Origin: Caballeronia sordidicola
Lineage (GTDB): Bacteria > Pseudomonadota > Gammaproteobacteria > Burkholderiales > Burkholderiaceae
DNA: 64,000 bases
Reading direction: 5' to 3'
NCBI RefSeq assembly: GCF_001544455.2
Contig: NZ_FCOC02000005.1
Location: 1 to 64,000 of the forward strand
In this document: positions 43,496 through 52,719 of the stretch, piece by piece
Position numbering within the stretch: the stretch's first letter is position 1
How the letters are laid out: each line of letters begins with the position of its first letter
Program-made: the position numbers and the translations under genes
Notes under the pieces: model-generated
Databases searched by the model: none
What the model was told of the DNA's origin: nothing
What the model saw: the letters and a program-made list of their open reading frames with translations, nothing else

Positions 43496-44545
43496 TCAGA
43501 AAGAATGAACGATACCCACCTGCGCGCCTGTCACACCTCCGCCGGCGGCAGGCGCATTCACTGTCACTGGGCCGTTTCCGATCAGTCCGTATGTGGCGCC
43601 GTGACGGTTCTGCAGGCGCTCCACGGTGCCGTAAAGAAGCGTGCGCTTCGACAGGCTGTAGAACCCGCCCACGCTGCCTTCAAAGCTGTTGCTGTTTTTT
43701 CCCGAACTATCCTGCGCATAACCTATCGCGCTAGCGAGGTAGAACGAAGGCGTGAATTTGTATGTGGCGGAAAGCGAATACACGCTGTGATATTTACCCT
43801 CCACACTTGTTGTGAGGTTTGATCCGAGATTGTTCCCACGATAAAAACCGAAAAACCCGGTGAGTTTTCCGAACACGTAACTCGCACCGGCAAACGTGGT
43901 CTTCGTCAACACTTTTCCGTTTGCTCCGTTCTGCTCGGCGTGGCTGACACCCAGATATAACGGTCCGCGCGAGTAATCCAGACTGCCGGTGTAGACATTC
44001 AGCGCATCATGCGGCGAGGTCTGCCCTCCAGGACTCACGCTGCCGGTAAAAGTAAATCCGGCGAGGTTCGGAGACAGGTAGGAGATCGTGTTGTCGTAAC
44101 GGAATGCGAACGTGGATGTGTTGTGCAGAAACGAACCGTATGTCCCGCCACTGAATGCATCGAACTTGCCGTGCATTAGCAGAAGAATCGAGTTTTGCCG
44201 TCCGAAACGGACCTCGCCGTAAGGGCTCGCAATGCCGACCCACGCTGTTCGGTTGAATGCCGATGCCGGATCGACCGCTGCGCCGCTATTCGTTTGAATT
44301 CCGTTTTCCAGGTCGAAAACCGCGCGCAGTCCCCCGCCAAGATCCTCACTGCCGCGCAAGCCAACCCGGCTTGCATACAGGCCTCCACTTTGCATGGCAG
44401 TCGCCGCTCCTTTCCCGCTGGCATTGGTGTAACCCACGTAGGTATCGAGTACTCCGTACAACGTCACGTTCGCATGCGCCAGATCTGCACATGCAAAACC
44501 CGACGCCAGAGTGGATGCCGAAAGCAGCAAACGAAATTTTTTCAT
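43496..44545 (-). CDS. General porin (Burkholderia Gram_neg_porin type)
   Basis: A 349-residue outer-membrane trimeric porin with a signal peptide (cleaved near AHA-NVTLYG), a first strand VTLYGVLDTYVGYTN, the constriction-loop region and a C-terminal aromatic residue (GIVHSF), as required for BAM insertion. Two ATGs lie six bases apart; the second, at 44545, has better ribosome-binding spacing. It probably admits the substrate of the adjacent ABC importer, since it is on the same strand just upstream of it. Confidence 0.92.
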   Translation of the reverse strand: MKKFRLLLSASTLASGFACADLAHANVTLYGVLDTYVGYTNASGKGAATAMQSGGLYASRVGLRGSEDLGGGLRAVFDLENGIQTNSGAAVDPASAFNRTAWVGIASPYGEVRFGRQNSILLLMHGKFDAFSGGTYGSFLHNTSTFAFRYDNTISYLSPNLAGFTFTGSVSPGGQTSPHDALNVYTGSLDYSRGPLYLGVSHAEQNGANGKVLTKTTFAGASYVFGKLTGFFGFYRGNNLGSNLTTSVEGKYHSVYSLSATYKFTPSFYLASAIGYAQDSSGKNSNSFEGSVGGFYSLSKRTLLYGTVERLQNRHGATYGLIGNGPVTVNAPAAGGGVTGAQVGIVHSF

Positions 44546-45198
44546 GTCCATTCCAGTGATCGCGGTTTATATGGTTGTCCTAACATAACGAGCTTTTTTG
44601 TCCCCGATTTGAATGAGGCCACTCACGATATGCGCGGCGCTTGTGAGCACCTCACAAATTATGGGTAGGTATCTCTTACGAAAGGGTAAGGCGACAAAAA
44701 CGCGGTGCACAACAACAATTTGCAGAAATCGCGCTCGTGGAGTGCCCACAACGGGCTTATCTGTCTCGTAGCTCGACGGCTGAGCGTGACTTGTCATTGC
44801 AAAGGAATCCTGTGCAGCGAACGCGCACGCTTACTTTTTATATCCGCACGAAACTGCCTCGATGCCGGTTCGCGGAACGCCACGGCATACATGCGCTGCT
44901 ATGAAGGCTTGCCGCGTTGTTGCGCGATGCCTAAATAAAAGCAAACGCGAATTTCGCGTGGCCGAATTGCCATTGCGCACATCTGCATCCATCAGACGAA
45001 AACACAGCCATAAGCACGATCAAAACGATCGTCTTTAATAAAGCTATCCTGTCTAAAAGATGTCTACTTGATATTTACAACCTATTTTTTCATGTGTAAT
45101 CTAATGACGAAGTCAAGCATTCAGACCTTTGCGCAACGAGGGGTCGATGAAAATCATGTGCCTCTGTACTTTTTGTCTGGCACACAATCGGAGCAAAC
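44546..45198. other. Intergenic region between divergent porin and dehydrogenase genes
   Basis: A 653-base gap with no supported gene. The last 180 bases are AT-rich (about 45010-45110) and must include the promoter of the rightward dehydrogenase gene; the left part includes the porin promoter. A CGGAGCAA ribosome-binding match precedes the ATG at 45199. I see no clear operator palindrome. Confidence 0.5.
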
Positions 45199-46146
45199 AT
45201 GACAAAAGTGGCAGTAGTGGGATGCGGCGTGGTCGGATCCTCTTGGGCGCTGGTCTTTGCCCGGGCGGGCTACGAAGTCGCCGTCTATGACGCGTTGCCC
45301 GCGTCAGTACAACAAACACTCGCGTTCGTGCGCACTTCCCTGGAAAGCCTACCTCCCGATGGCGGCGGCAGTGCTGAAGACGTGGACGTTGTTTGCGCAC
45401 GTTTAAGAGCCGCCACGTCACTCGAAGACGCGCTGACAGATGCGGCCTATGTTCAGGAAAGCGCGCCAGAACGCCTGGAGATCAAGCGCGATCTGTATCA
45501 AAGGCTCGATGCGGCCGCTCCGCCTCACGTTATCCTGGCCAGTTCCACGTCGGGGTTGCCAGCCTCGTCTTTCACCGACCATCTCGTGCATCGCGAGCGT
45601 TGTCTGGTCGTGCACCCCATTAATCCACCGCATCTGATTCCGCTGGTAGAACTCGTTCCGGCGCCCTGGACTCAAGCCGGCGTCCTAGATGAAGCCGCCG
45701 CGTTGATGGAACGGGTCGGGCAATCTCCAATACGCCTGAATCGTGAGATCAATGGGTTTGTCGTGAACCGCCTTCAAAGCGCGCTGCTGGGCGAAGCCTT
45801 CCGTCTCGTCGAGGATGGCCTGTGCAGCGCCGCCGATGTCGACAAGGCCGTCGCGGACGGTCTCGGTTTGCGCTGGTTTTTCATGGGTCCATTCGAGACA
45901 ATCGACCTGAATGCGCAGGAAGGCGTGGCGCAGTACTGCCGCAATCTGGGTCCGATGTACTACGGTCTGGCCAAGGAACAGGCCGACCCGCGCGAATGGC
46001 ACGCGGCGCTCGTAGAGACTGTCGAAGCAGAGCGGCGAATGCTGACGCCGGCGAATAGCTTGCCTGCCCGCCGTCTGTGGCGTGATCGTTGCCTGTCTGC
46101 ATTGGTAGCGGCGAAGCGGCGAGTCATGCATGAAGAACAAACCTGA
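45199..46146 (+). CDS. 3-hydroxyacyl-CoA dehydrogenase-like enzyme (lambda-crystallin/gulonate dehydrogenase type)
   Basis: A 315-residue NAD-dependent dehydrogenase. The N-terminal Rossmann domain has VVGCGVVGSSWALVFARAGYEV; a catalytic His lies in VVHPINPPHLIPLVELVP; the C-terminal helical domain has INGFVVNRLQSALLGEAFRLV. The length fits L-gulonate 3-dehydrogenase, lambda-crystallin and L-carnitine dehydrogenase relatives rather than the fatty-acid enzyme. With an MFS sugar-acid carrier and a lactonase-like amidohydrolase downstream, oxidation of a hydroxy acid is likely. Confidence 0.83.
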   Translation: MTKVAVVGCGVVGSSWALVFARAGYEVAVYDALPASVQQTLAFVRTSLESLPPDGGGSAEDVDVVCARLRAATSLEDALTDAAYVQESAPERLEIKRDLYQRLDAAAPPHVILASSTSGLPASSFTDHLVHRERCLVVHPINPPHLIPLVELVPAPWTQAGVLDEAAALMERVGQSPIRLNREINGFVVNRLQSALLGEAFRLVEDGLCSAADVDKAVADGLGLRWFFMGPFETIDLNAQEGVAQYCRNLGPMYYGLAKEQADPREWHAALVETVEAERRMLTPANSLPARRLWRDRCLSALVAAKRRVMHEEQT

Positions 46147-46154
46147 AGCGTAAT

Positions 46155-46180
46155 CGGCGAGCGGCGAGCGGCGAGCGGCG
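46155..46180. repeat. Short tandem repeat, 7-base unit
   Basis: Three full and one partial copies of CGGCGAG just after the stop codon of the dehydrogenase gene. It is in the gap before the MFS gene and does not alter a reading frame. Confidence 0.7.
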
Positions 46181-46288
46181 CGTGTCCGCCTGGAGCGCCG
46201 GTCACTAGCGAACTTCTCAAACACGCTCCTTGGTTCAATAAGCCGGGCTGAAGTGACCGACCAAAGGCGCACTACTAGGGGATACACA

Positions 46289-47614
46289 TTGGAGACGACA
46301 AAAACCACTCGCTGGAGGGCGCGGTATTGGGTTTATCTGATGCTGTTCCTTCTAACCACCATCAACTATCTCGACAGGGTCGTGCTCTCGGTAGGAGCCG
46401 GGCCGCTGGCCGCGGACTTGCACGTCAACAAGGTCCAGCTCGGCTACCTGTTCTCGTCTTTCTTATGGGGCTACGCGCTCTTTCTGATACCGGTCGGCTT
46501 GCTTGTCGACCGTTTTGGCTCGCGTTCCGTTACCGCGATCAGCATGACGGTCTGGTCGCTCGCCACCATGGTCACCGGAGCCGCGACGAGCGCAATGGGC
46601 GTGCTTGTATCCCGTATTGTCATGGGTGCGGGCGAAGCGAGCTGTTACCCTTCGGCCGCGCGTATCATCCGCGACTGGGCGCCAAGCCGGGAACGTGGCG
46701 TCGCCATGACGGCGTTGAACTCGGGCGCGTATTTCGGTCCGGCGCTGGGTGCGCTGGCGTTGTCATGGCTGATCTCGATTGCCGGATGGCGCTGGTCGTT
46801 CGCCATCTGTGGTGGCGTGGGTTTCTTCTGGATTGCCGCATGGCTTTTCTTTTTCAAGGCGCCCGAAAACACCAGGTGGATTAGCGAGGACGAACGCGAG
46901 ACAATTCTGCGCGAGCGTGAAACCGCCGAGCAGACAGGTTCCGACTCCGTCTCGATCGGGCTGACCGGGCTCCTGTGTGAACGGACAATGTGGGCGCAGA
47001 TGCTTACACAAGGGTGCAATGTCTATACGCAATATCTTTTCCTGACCTGGCTGCCCAACTATCTGCAAACCGAACGCGGCATGACGCTGCTGGGCAGCGG
47101 TACGGCGATGGCGATTCCCTATCTCGGTTCCATCGTCATTTCAATGGCATTAGGTTTCCTAAGCGATTCGACGCTTAACCCCGCCGCAGTCGAAAAAGGC
47201 CAGCGGCGCAGGCTGGTTGGCGCAGTCATGTCGGCAGGAGCAGTCATTGTCTTCATCCCGATGATTTCCAATGTCTGGGTCGTGCTGGGTCTGATCACCG
47301 TGGCGTTGGGCGCGGCCTCTGCCGGCATTGCTCTTAACGTCGCGCTGCTGGGCGACCTGTTACGCACGCGCCGCGACATTGGCCGCGCGGTGGCGCTTCA
47401 GTTCATGGGTGGCAACGTGTTCGGATTCTTCGCGCCCATTGTCACGGGATACATCGTGCAGGCTACGGGTCACTTTGCGGCGGCCATCATTGCTGCAGGC
47501 ATCATTTTCCTCGTGGGCGCAATGTCCGCGTGGTTCCTGACCTGGAAACCGATCGGTGCACGGGCGGCTGGCATGGTGTCGCAGCATGCCGTGGCCGGAA
47601 GGAGAATGTCATGA
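46289..47614 (+). CDS. MFS transporter, anion:cation symporter (ACS) family
   Basis: A 441-residue inner-membrane carrier with twelve predicted helices. It opens WRARYWVYLMLFLLTTINYLDR, the typical ACS-family first helix with the NYLDR motif, and has RFGSRSVTAI and GEASCYPSAARIIRDW loops. A TTG at 46289 with AGGGGA six bases before it is preferred to a GTG at 46253 without ribosome-binding site. Relatives carry galactonate, glucarate, phthalate and similar acids. Its stop overlaps the amidohydrolase start (ATGA). Confidence 0.87.
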   Translation: METTKTTRWRARYWVYLMLFLLTTINYLDRVVLSVGAGPLAADLHVNKVQLGYLFSSFLWGYALFLIPVGLLVDRFGSRSVTAISMTVWSLATMVTGAATSAMGVLVSRIVMGAGEASCYPSAARIIRDWAPSRERGVAMTALNSGAYFGPALGALALSWLISIAGWRWSFAICGGVGFFWIAAWLFFFKAPENTRWISEDERETILRERETAEQTGSDSVSIGLTGLLCERTMWAQMLTQGCNVYTQYLFLTWLPNYLQTERGMTLLGSGTAMAIPYLGSIVISMALGFLSDSTLNPAAVEKGQRRRLVGAVMSAGAVIVFIPMISNVWVVLGLITVALGAASAGIALNVALLGDLLRTRRDIGRAVALQFMGGNVFGFFAPIVTGYIVQATGHFAAAIIAAGIIFLVGAMSAWFLTWKPIGARAAGMVSQHAVAGRRMS

Positions 47615-48648
47615 GCCAGGATATTTCGCCGCCGCCCCATATTCCCGTTCGTCCAGACTGGCTCTCCCTGCATGTAGAGGAGGCCCTGGAACCCTCACTG
47701 CCGATTATCGATTCACATCATCATTTATGGCAGTTTCCGGACAAGACTTATCGCAGCACCGATCTTCTTCATGATCTTGCGTCAGGGCATAACGTTCGCG
47801 CCACTGTGTTCATTGAATGCCAGACGTGTTATCGCACCGATGGACAGCCCGAGATGGCATCCCTGGGCGAGGTCGAATTCGTACTCAAGGAAATTGAAGC
47901 CGCCCGCAAAGCCGCTTCACCCACACGAGTGGCCGCCGCCATGGTGGGACATGCCGACTTGTTGCTGGGCGCGCGCGTCACGCCGGTGTTGGAGGGATTG
48001 ATCCGGTGTTCGGAAGGCCGGATGAAAAGCATCAGGAACATCGGGGTATGGCATGCCGATCCAACCGTGCGTGCCTCCGTTGCCACTCCGCCGCCGCATC
48101 TGTTGATGGACCCGCGCTTTCGCGAAGGGTTAAGCCGCCTTGCGCCCCTCGGTTTGAGTTTCGATGCCTGGGTTATTCACACGCAACTGGAAGAACTTCG
48201 TTCGCTGGCCGGCGCATTTCCGGATACGCCAATGGTCCTGAATCACGTCGGTGGCCCGCTTGGAATCGGGCCTTACCACGCGCGACGCGATGAAGTCTTT
48301 CGACAATGGCGCACTTCCATGCTGGAACTTGCACGTTACCCGAATGTGCACATAAAGCTTGGTGGCTTTGGCATGACCCTGTTCGGATTTGATTTCTATA
48401 ATCGCCCTCGCCCGCCTTCTTCGGCTAAGGTCGCCGATGTTATCCGGCCATATGTTGAAACCTGCGTAGAAGCTTTCGGCACGCAGCGCTGCATGTTTGA
48501 AAGCAACTTCCCGGTGGACAAGGGCAATATTGCTTATGGCGTGCTTTGGAACGCGTTCAAACGCGTCGCGGCGCAAGCATCGGTCGCTGAAAAAGCAGAT
48601 TTGTTCCACGATACCGCAGCGCAGTTTTATCGAATCGAGGCTATCTGA
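47611..48648 (+). CDS. Metal-dependent amidohydrolase (TIM barrel, lactonase-like)
   Basis: A 345-residue hydrolase of the amidohydrolase_2 family. The metal-binding motif DSHHHLW is at about residue 35; later VLNHVGGPLG and CMFESNFPVDK hold further expected His/Asp-type residues. Relatives include L-fuconolactonase, rhamnonolactonase and 2-pyrone-4,6-dicarboxylate lactonase. The ATG at 47611 follows GGAAGGAG. It is coupled to the MFS gene, so it probably opens a lactone derived from the imported acid. Confidence 0.84.
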   Translation: MSQDISPPPHIPVRPDWLSLHVEEALEPSLPIIDSHHHLWQFPDKTYRSTDLLHDLASGHNVRATVFIECQTCYRTDGQPEMASLGEVEFVLKEIEAARKAASPTRVAAAMVGHADLLLGARVTPVLEGLIRCSEGRMKSIRNIGVWHADPTVRASVATPPPHLLMDPRFREGLSRLAPLGLSFDAWVIHTQLEELRSLAGAFPDTPMVLNHVGGPLGIGPYHARRDEVFRQWRTSMLELARYPNVHIKLGGFGMTLFGFDFYNRPRPPSSAKVADVIRPYVETCVEAFGTQRCMFESNFPVDKGNIAYGVLWNAFKRVAAQASVAEKADLFHDTAAQFYRIEAI

Positions 48649-48679
48649 ACCGGGCCGGAATGGCGAGATTCGCTCGTTG

Positions 48680-49498
48680 TCAGTTCGAAAAGTCTCTTAC
48701 CAGATCTCGCGCCAACACGCCGCCGCTGCCCGCCCAGAAGTCCCGATCGGCAAGACGGACGCGCTCGGCCACGCAAACCATGTGATCCCCCGCGGTAGCG
48801 CGTGCGCGGTCTGGATCACCGGCTGCAATTGCCGCGACAATCAGTTCATGCTCGGCGCGAACCTGCGCAGCGAAATCAAGCCGGCGCGCTTCGTTGGCGC
48901 GCGTCACCTTGACTGCCAGCCGGATTTGCGGGACAAACATCTGCACGAATTTCGCCCAATACGGATTGCCGGTGGCTTCGGCAATGCACAAATGGAACGC
49001 GACGTCTTCGTCCACGCCATCGCCGCCCAATGCCATGGCTTCCTCGACCCGTCGCAGCGCGTGCTCGATTTGCGTAAGTTGCCCGGGCGTGCGCCTGACC
49101 GCTGCGAGCGCGGCAATCTCGGCTTCAAGACCGCACCTTACCTCGGTCAGATTAAGTAGCGACTGCACCGACTGCTCGGTAAGCGGGTCAAGCTGCGGAA
49201 CGCCCTCGCAAACGAATGCACCGCTACCCTTGCGAGTCATCAGCAACCCGTCGGCCTTGAGCAGCGCAATTGCCTCGCGCATTACGGTACGGCTTACGCC
49301 GAAATGCTGCGCCATGGCCTGCTCGGACGGCAGACGCGTGCCGGGCGCAAGCGCGTCACCATGAATCTTGGCAACCAGCTTGTCCGCAACGCGTTCGCCG
49401 AGCGTGCCGAACGTCAACGCCTGGCCGACCGTCGCGGCCTTGTGCGCAGGCGCCTTACCAGGGTGATCCGACCGGTTATGAGATTTTCGTAAGGTCAT
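48680..49498 (-). CDS. FadR/GntR-family regulator with FCD domain
   Basis: A 272-residue regulator with an N-terminal winged helix (PSEQAMAQHFGVSRTVMREA, the R-x3-REA pattern of FadR proteins) and an FCD domain (DVAFHLCIAEATGNPYWAKF; EHELIVAAIAAGD). The frame is open further upstream, and the ATG at 49498 is a compromise without a good ribosome-binding site. It converges on the amidohydrolase gene, so it is the likely regulator of the dehydrogenase/MFS/amidohydrolase genes. Confidence 0.85.
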   Translation of the reverse strand: MTLRKSHNRSDHPGKAPAHKAATVGQALTFGTLGERVADKLVAKIHGDALAPGTRLPSEQAMAQHFGVSRTVMREAIALLKADGLLMTRKGSGAFVCEGVPQLDPLTEQSVQSLLNLTEVRCGLEAEIAALAAVRRTPGQLTQIEHALRRVEEAMALGGDGVDEDVAFHLCIAEATGNPYWAKFVQMFVPQIRLAVKVTRANEARRLDFAAQVRAEHELIVAAIAAGDPDRARATAGDHMVCVAERVRLADRDFWAGSGGVLARDLVRDFSN

Positions 49499-49739
49499 GA
49501 CGAGATGAATGCGCGAAACCGCTCCTCGGCAGGCATGCCGAAGACAACTAATTGATATCTTCGCACATCTTTGAGACATGTTGGCAGGCTGCCCTATGGC
49601 GATAAAACCAGAGGTGAGTCTGGCATCCCCTTTCCTGGTGAGGTGTCATCGCGGTTCTCCACAAATAGCGGGACATCGATGAAAGTTCGCTAAATCTCGC
49701 AATGCGCCAAGGCACGTTTCAGACATTGCGCGTGCGCCT

Positions 49740-50528
49740 TCACGATTGCTCGTCCGACGTTGCCGGGCTTTGAGGCAGAAAGGCTACCCCTGCAATAATA
49801 AAAACCAGCAATATCAGCGACGCGTAAAGCCGGCTAATGTGAAGACCTCCCTCTGCAACGGGTTTGTCCAGGAAATCGCCCAGCGTCGCGCCTAACGGAC
49901 GGGTCAATATAAATGCAGCCCAGAAAAGCAGCGTGCGAGACATGCGCGTCCAGAGATAAGCACTGGCTACGATTGCAAGGCAGACGCCGAAAATCAACGC
50001 ACCGTATTCGTACCCGAGACCCAGGCCGCCACGGTCCGAACCTGCGACCCAATCACCAAGCGCGGTGCCTAGCGTCTGGGAGAACAAAATAGTTATCCAG
50101 TAGAACCACTCCGCCTTGGGCGTTGTAATGCTCTGGACGGACACGGTTCCCTGCGATTTATACCAAATGCCCAGGCTTGCAAGCAGCAGCGCGAACACAA
50201 TGCAAACACCACCCGGATACCCCACGCCAATAGACCGGTCAAAAAAATCGGCCATGGTCGTGCCAAGCGTAGTGGTCGCGACGATGGTAGCCCAGTACAG
50301 GGAAGGTCGATAACTGTCAGCCCGTATCTGCCCCGAAACAAGCGCAAGGAAAATGACCGCAAAGATAGCCGAGCCAATCAGATAACCAAGATCAAGCGAC
50401 ATTGTCACCCAATCGCCACCCGTTTCTCCGAGCGTTGTTGCAGCGATCTTGATTATCCAGAACACCAGCGTTACCTGCGGGACCTTGCTCGCCGCATGTT
50501 TGAATGTTTCCCGCACGTTACCTGTCAT
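49740..50528 (-). CDS. COG4705-type integral membrane protein with fourfold internal repeat
   Basis: A 262-residue inner-membrane protein with about seven or eight helices. Four similar segments recur: TTLGETGGDWV, TTLGTTMADFF, QTLGTALGDWV and RPLGATLGDFL, each starting a repeat unit of roughly 60 residues. Conserved Thr/Gly/Asp inside helices suggests an ion or small-ligand path. The family has no established function that I know of. The gene stands alone, with 241 and 119 bases of flanking non-coding sequence. Confidence 0.82.
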   Translation of the reverse strand: MTGNVRETFKHAASKVPQVTLVFWIIKIAATTLGETGGDWVTMSLDLGYLIGSAIFAVIFLALVSGQIRADSYRPSLYWATIVATTTLGTTMADFFDRSIGVGYPGGVCIVFALLLASLGIWYKSQGTVSVQSITTPKAEWFYWITILFSQTLGTALGDWVAGSDRGGLGLGYEYGALIFGVCLAIVASAYLWTRMSRTLLFWAAFILTRPLGATLGDFLDKPVAEGGLHISRLYASLILLVFIIAGVAFLPQSPATSDEQS

Positions 50529-50647
50529 GTCTAAGCCCTATCCAGAAGTTTGCTGATTCTGGATCAAGGATTACTGAACATTGCTTAGGGCACACTTAGG
50601 AAGACACTCGCCGAATTTTGGCGAGTCGCTAGGAATCCGTAATCGCA

Positions 50648-51679
50648 TCACATACCCGCAAGCCGGTCGCGCTCGCGTTTGAGATCAGCGGCCGAAAGCG
50701 GCGCAAAGCCCGGTTGCATGCGGATCATGGACTGCGCGTCGTTTGAAAGCGCTTTGCTTAAATAAGCCTTGATCCAGGGTTCGAGCGGCTTGCCCTCGGC
50801 GCGATACACATAGAATTGCGCGTGCGAAGCGAGCGGATACAGCCCGCTTGCTATTGCGTCGGCAGTCGGAGGCACATACTTGCCGTCTTCCGTTCCTAGC
50901 GCGAGCGGCCGCACCGTCTGCGGCCAGTTGACCTGCTCTCCAGCGCCGATCATGCCAATCCCGCAAACGTCGTCGCTCACGGCTTGCGCTACGCCGTTCG
51001 CGTTGTCGAAGGTCTCGTAAGTTGCCGCGAACGGATGATTGCCGAGTTTGATGCGACGCGTGGTCGTGGCGACCGTCCCGTCATCGCGACGGCCATATAG
51101 ATGAATGCGACGGTCACGGCACTCCGCGGGCACCGGCGTCTTGCCGAGTTGCGACCAGAAGTTGATGTCTCCTTGCGCTGCGCCGGACGTGAAGATTTGC
51201 GCAACTTGCGTGAGGGTCATGCCATCGATTGCATTACGCCGATTGACGATCACAACCGCGGGCCGTTCCACTACATAACCCACACGCACCACGATCGGGT
51301 CGCGCCCATGCACTTGGCGAAACCCCGCGCGTTCGCCATCGAACGCGTCGCGTGTGATCGGTGCAAGCGCGCTGACGTCAGCGGTCAGCGCGGGCAACGC
51401 GGTCGATGCGCCTTTCGTCTCGAGCGAAAATCCGGAAGAGGGATAGTCCCGCGTGAAGGCTTCATCGAGATGCTCGACAATGCCGCGCATGGCGTCGTCG
51501 CCCACGATCGCTATGGAGCCGTTCGAGTTCACGTAAGCGCTTTGAGCAGGAAGCGTCAGCGCATCAGCGGCGTATGCGCTGAGAAGATTCATTGAAAGAA
51601 GAATGGCCGCGGCGCGAGCCATCGTTCCCGATTTAAGTTTGACCATGATCGGCGTGTTCCGTGTCCTTGTATGCATCAT
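50648..51679 (-). CDS. PstS-like periplasmic substrate-binding protein (third of three)
   Basis: A 343-residue protein of the PBP_like_2 (PstS-like) fold. A signal peptide lies around residues 12-38 (MVKLKSG... ending AYAADA), then SIAIVGDDAMRGIVEHLDEAF. KGASTALPALTADVSALAPI is the first anion-site region, and VRVGYVVERPAVVIVNRRNAIDG the next strand. The start overlaps the preceding stop (ATGA). No pst permease genes are present. It shares only moderate similarity with its two upstream paralogues. Confidence 0.83.
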   Translation of the reverse strand: MMHTRTRNTPIMVKLKSGTMARAAAILLSMNLLSAYAADALTLPAQSAYVNSNGSIAIVGDDAMRGIVEHLDEAFTRDYPSSGFSLETKGASTALPALTADVSALAPITRDAFDGERAGFRQVHGRDPIVVRVGYVVERPAVVIVNRRNAIDGMTLTQVAQIFTSGAAQGDINFWSQLGKTPVPAECRDRRIHLYGRRDDGTVATTTRRIKLGNHPFAATYETFDNANGVAQAVSDDVCGIGMIGAGEQVNWPQTVRPLALGTEDGKYVPPTADAIASGLYPLASHAQFYVYRAEGKPLEPWIKAYLSKALSNDAQSMIRMQPGFAPLSAADLKRERDRLAGM

Positions 51680-52719
51680 TTAAGCTTCGCCAGTTCCACG
51701 CGCGCTTCTTCGGCGGTTAGCGGCATATACCCCTTTGTTTGCGATGCAATGATCTGCTGCCCATCGCGCGAAAGCACCATGCGCATGTATTCCACCGCAA
51801 GGGGATCGAGCGGCTGGCCCGGCGCGCGACGCAGATAAAAATAAAGGAAACGCCCATACGGGTAGACGTTGCCGACAATCTCCGCCGGCGTTCCCGTGGT
51901 AGCGGCTCCGTTCGCGCTGACAATCGGCACGGCCTTGATCTTGTCGGTAGCACGCCCGATCGCGGCGACGGCGATCCCCGCCGGGTCCGCTTCCAGCCGC
52001 TTCAGGATCGAGCCCGTGTCGCCGTATTGTTCCGACGAAGGCGCAAGCCGCCGGTGGTCGAGATGATTCGTCTGCAGGTAGTCGCCAAAGCCCGTGTGTT
52101 CCGGTGTGCCATACGGATGGATCGCGCGTTGTGCCCATACGCCGCCAAGGCCGACCTGGCCCCATCGTGAATAGTCGCCACCAGGGTTGCCCACGGAGAG
52201 CATCTTCGCGACCTGCTGCTCGCTTAGCCGCTCGACCGGATTGGCACGATTCACATAGACGGCGAGCGATGTCGCCAGATGCTGCGACGTATCGTTCGAT
52301 GCGTGCGCCACGCGAAGTTCCAGTGGCTCGCCACCGTTGGCATCGTGATACGCCTTCTGTTCCACCGTGTTGATGCCGCGCCCAACCGGACCAAAAAGAA
52401 TCACGTCATACGTCACGAGCGGCAGGGAACTGGTCGTGCCTTTTGCCTGGTTATCGAACGTGATGCCAGGATGTGTCTTTGCAAATAGCGCATCGAACCG
52501 TTCGACGATGTACTTCACATGTTCCGCACCGCCCACGCGGATCGCGCCGGCGCGCGTCACGTAGCGCGCGCCAGCGGGAACACTGACGGGCGCGGGTTGC
52601 CACGCGGGCAATGCGGCATCCACGTCCGGTAAAGACGACGGACGCGGCGTGGCGCAACCGGCGAGCATGACGGTCATGCATGTCACGACATGCCGCGCGC
52701 GAAAAGACCACGGATTCAT
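51676..52719 (-). CDS. PstS-like substrate-binding lipoprotein (second of three)
   Basis: A 347-residue protein with a lipoprotein signal (TVMLAGC, Cys22) and a PBP_like_2 domain. The anion-site region is NQAKGTTSSLPLVTYDVILF, and NPGGDYSRWGQVGLGG with HPYGTPEHTGFGDY is shared almost word for word with the first paralogue. Membrane anchoring suggests that it holds its ligand at a membrane face. Both ends overlap neighbouring genes by four bases, so the three binding proteins are tightly coupled. Confidence 0.83.
   Translation of the reverse strand: MNPWSFRARHVVTCMTVMLAGCATPRPSSLPDVDAALPAWQPAPVSVPAGARYVTRAGAIRVGGAEHVKYIVERFDALFAKTHPGITFDNQAKGTTSSLPLVTYDVILFGPVGRGINTVEQKAYHDANGGEPLELRVAHASNDTSQHLATSLAVYVNRANPVERLSEQQVAKMLSVGNPGGDYSRWGQVGLGGVWAQRAIHPYGTPEHTGFGDYLQTNHLDHRRLAPSSEQYGDTGSILKRLEADPAGIAVAAIGRATDKIKAVPIVSANGAATTGTPAEIVGNVYPYGRFLYFYLRRAPGQPLDPLAVEYMRMVLSRDGQQIIASQTKGYMPLTAEEARVELAKLK

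Noticed and set aside
46155..46180. Phase-variable tandem repeat
   Set aside because: The 7-base repeat lies after a stop codon and before the next gene's ribosome-binding site, so copy change would not shift a frame; only about 3.7 copies.
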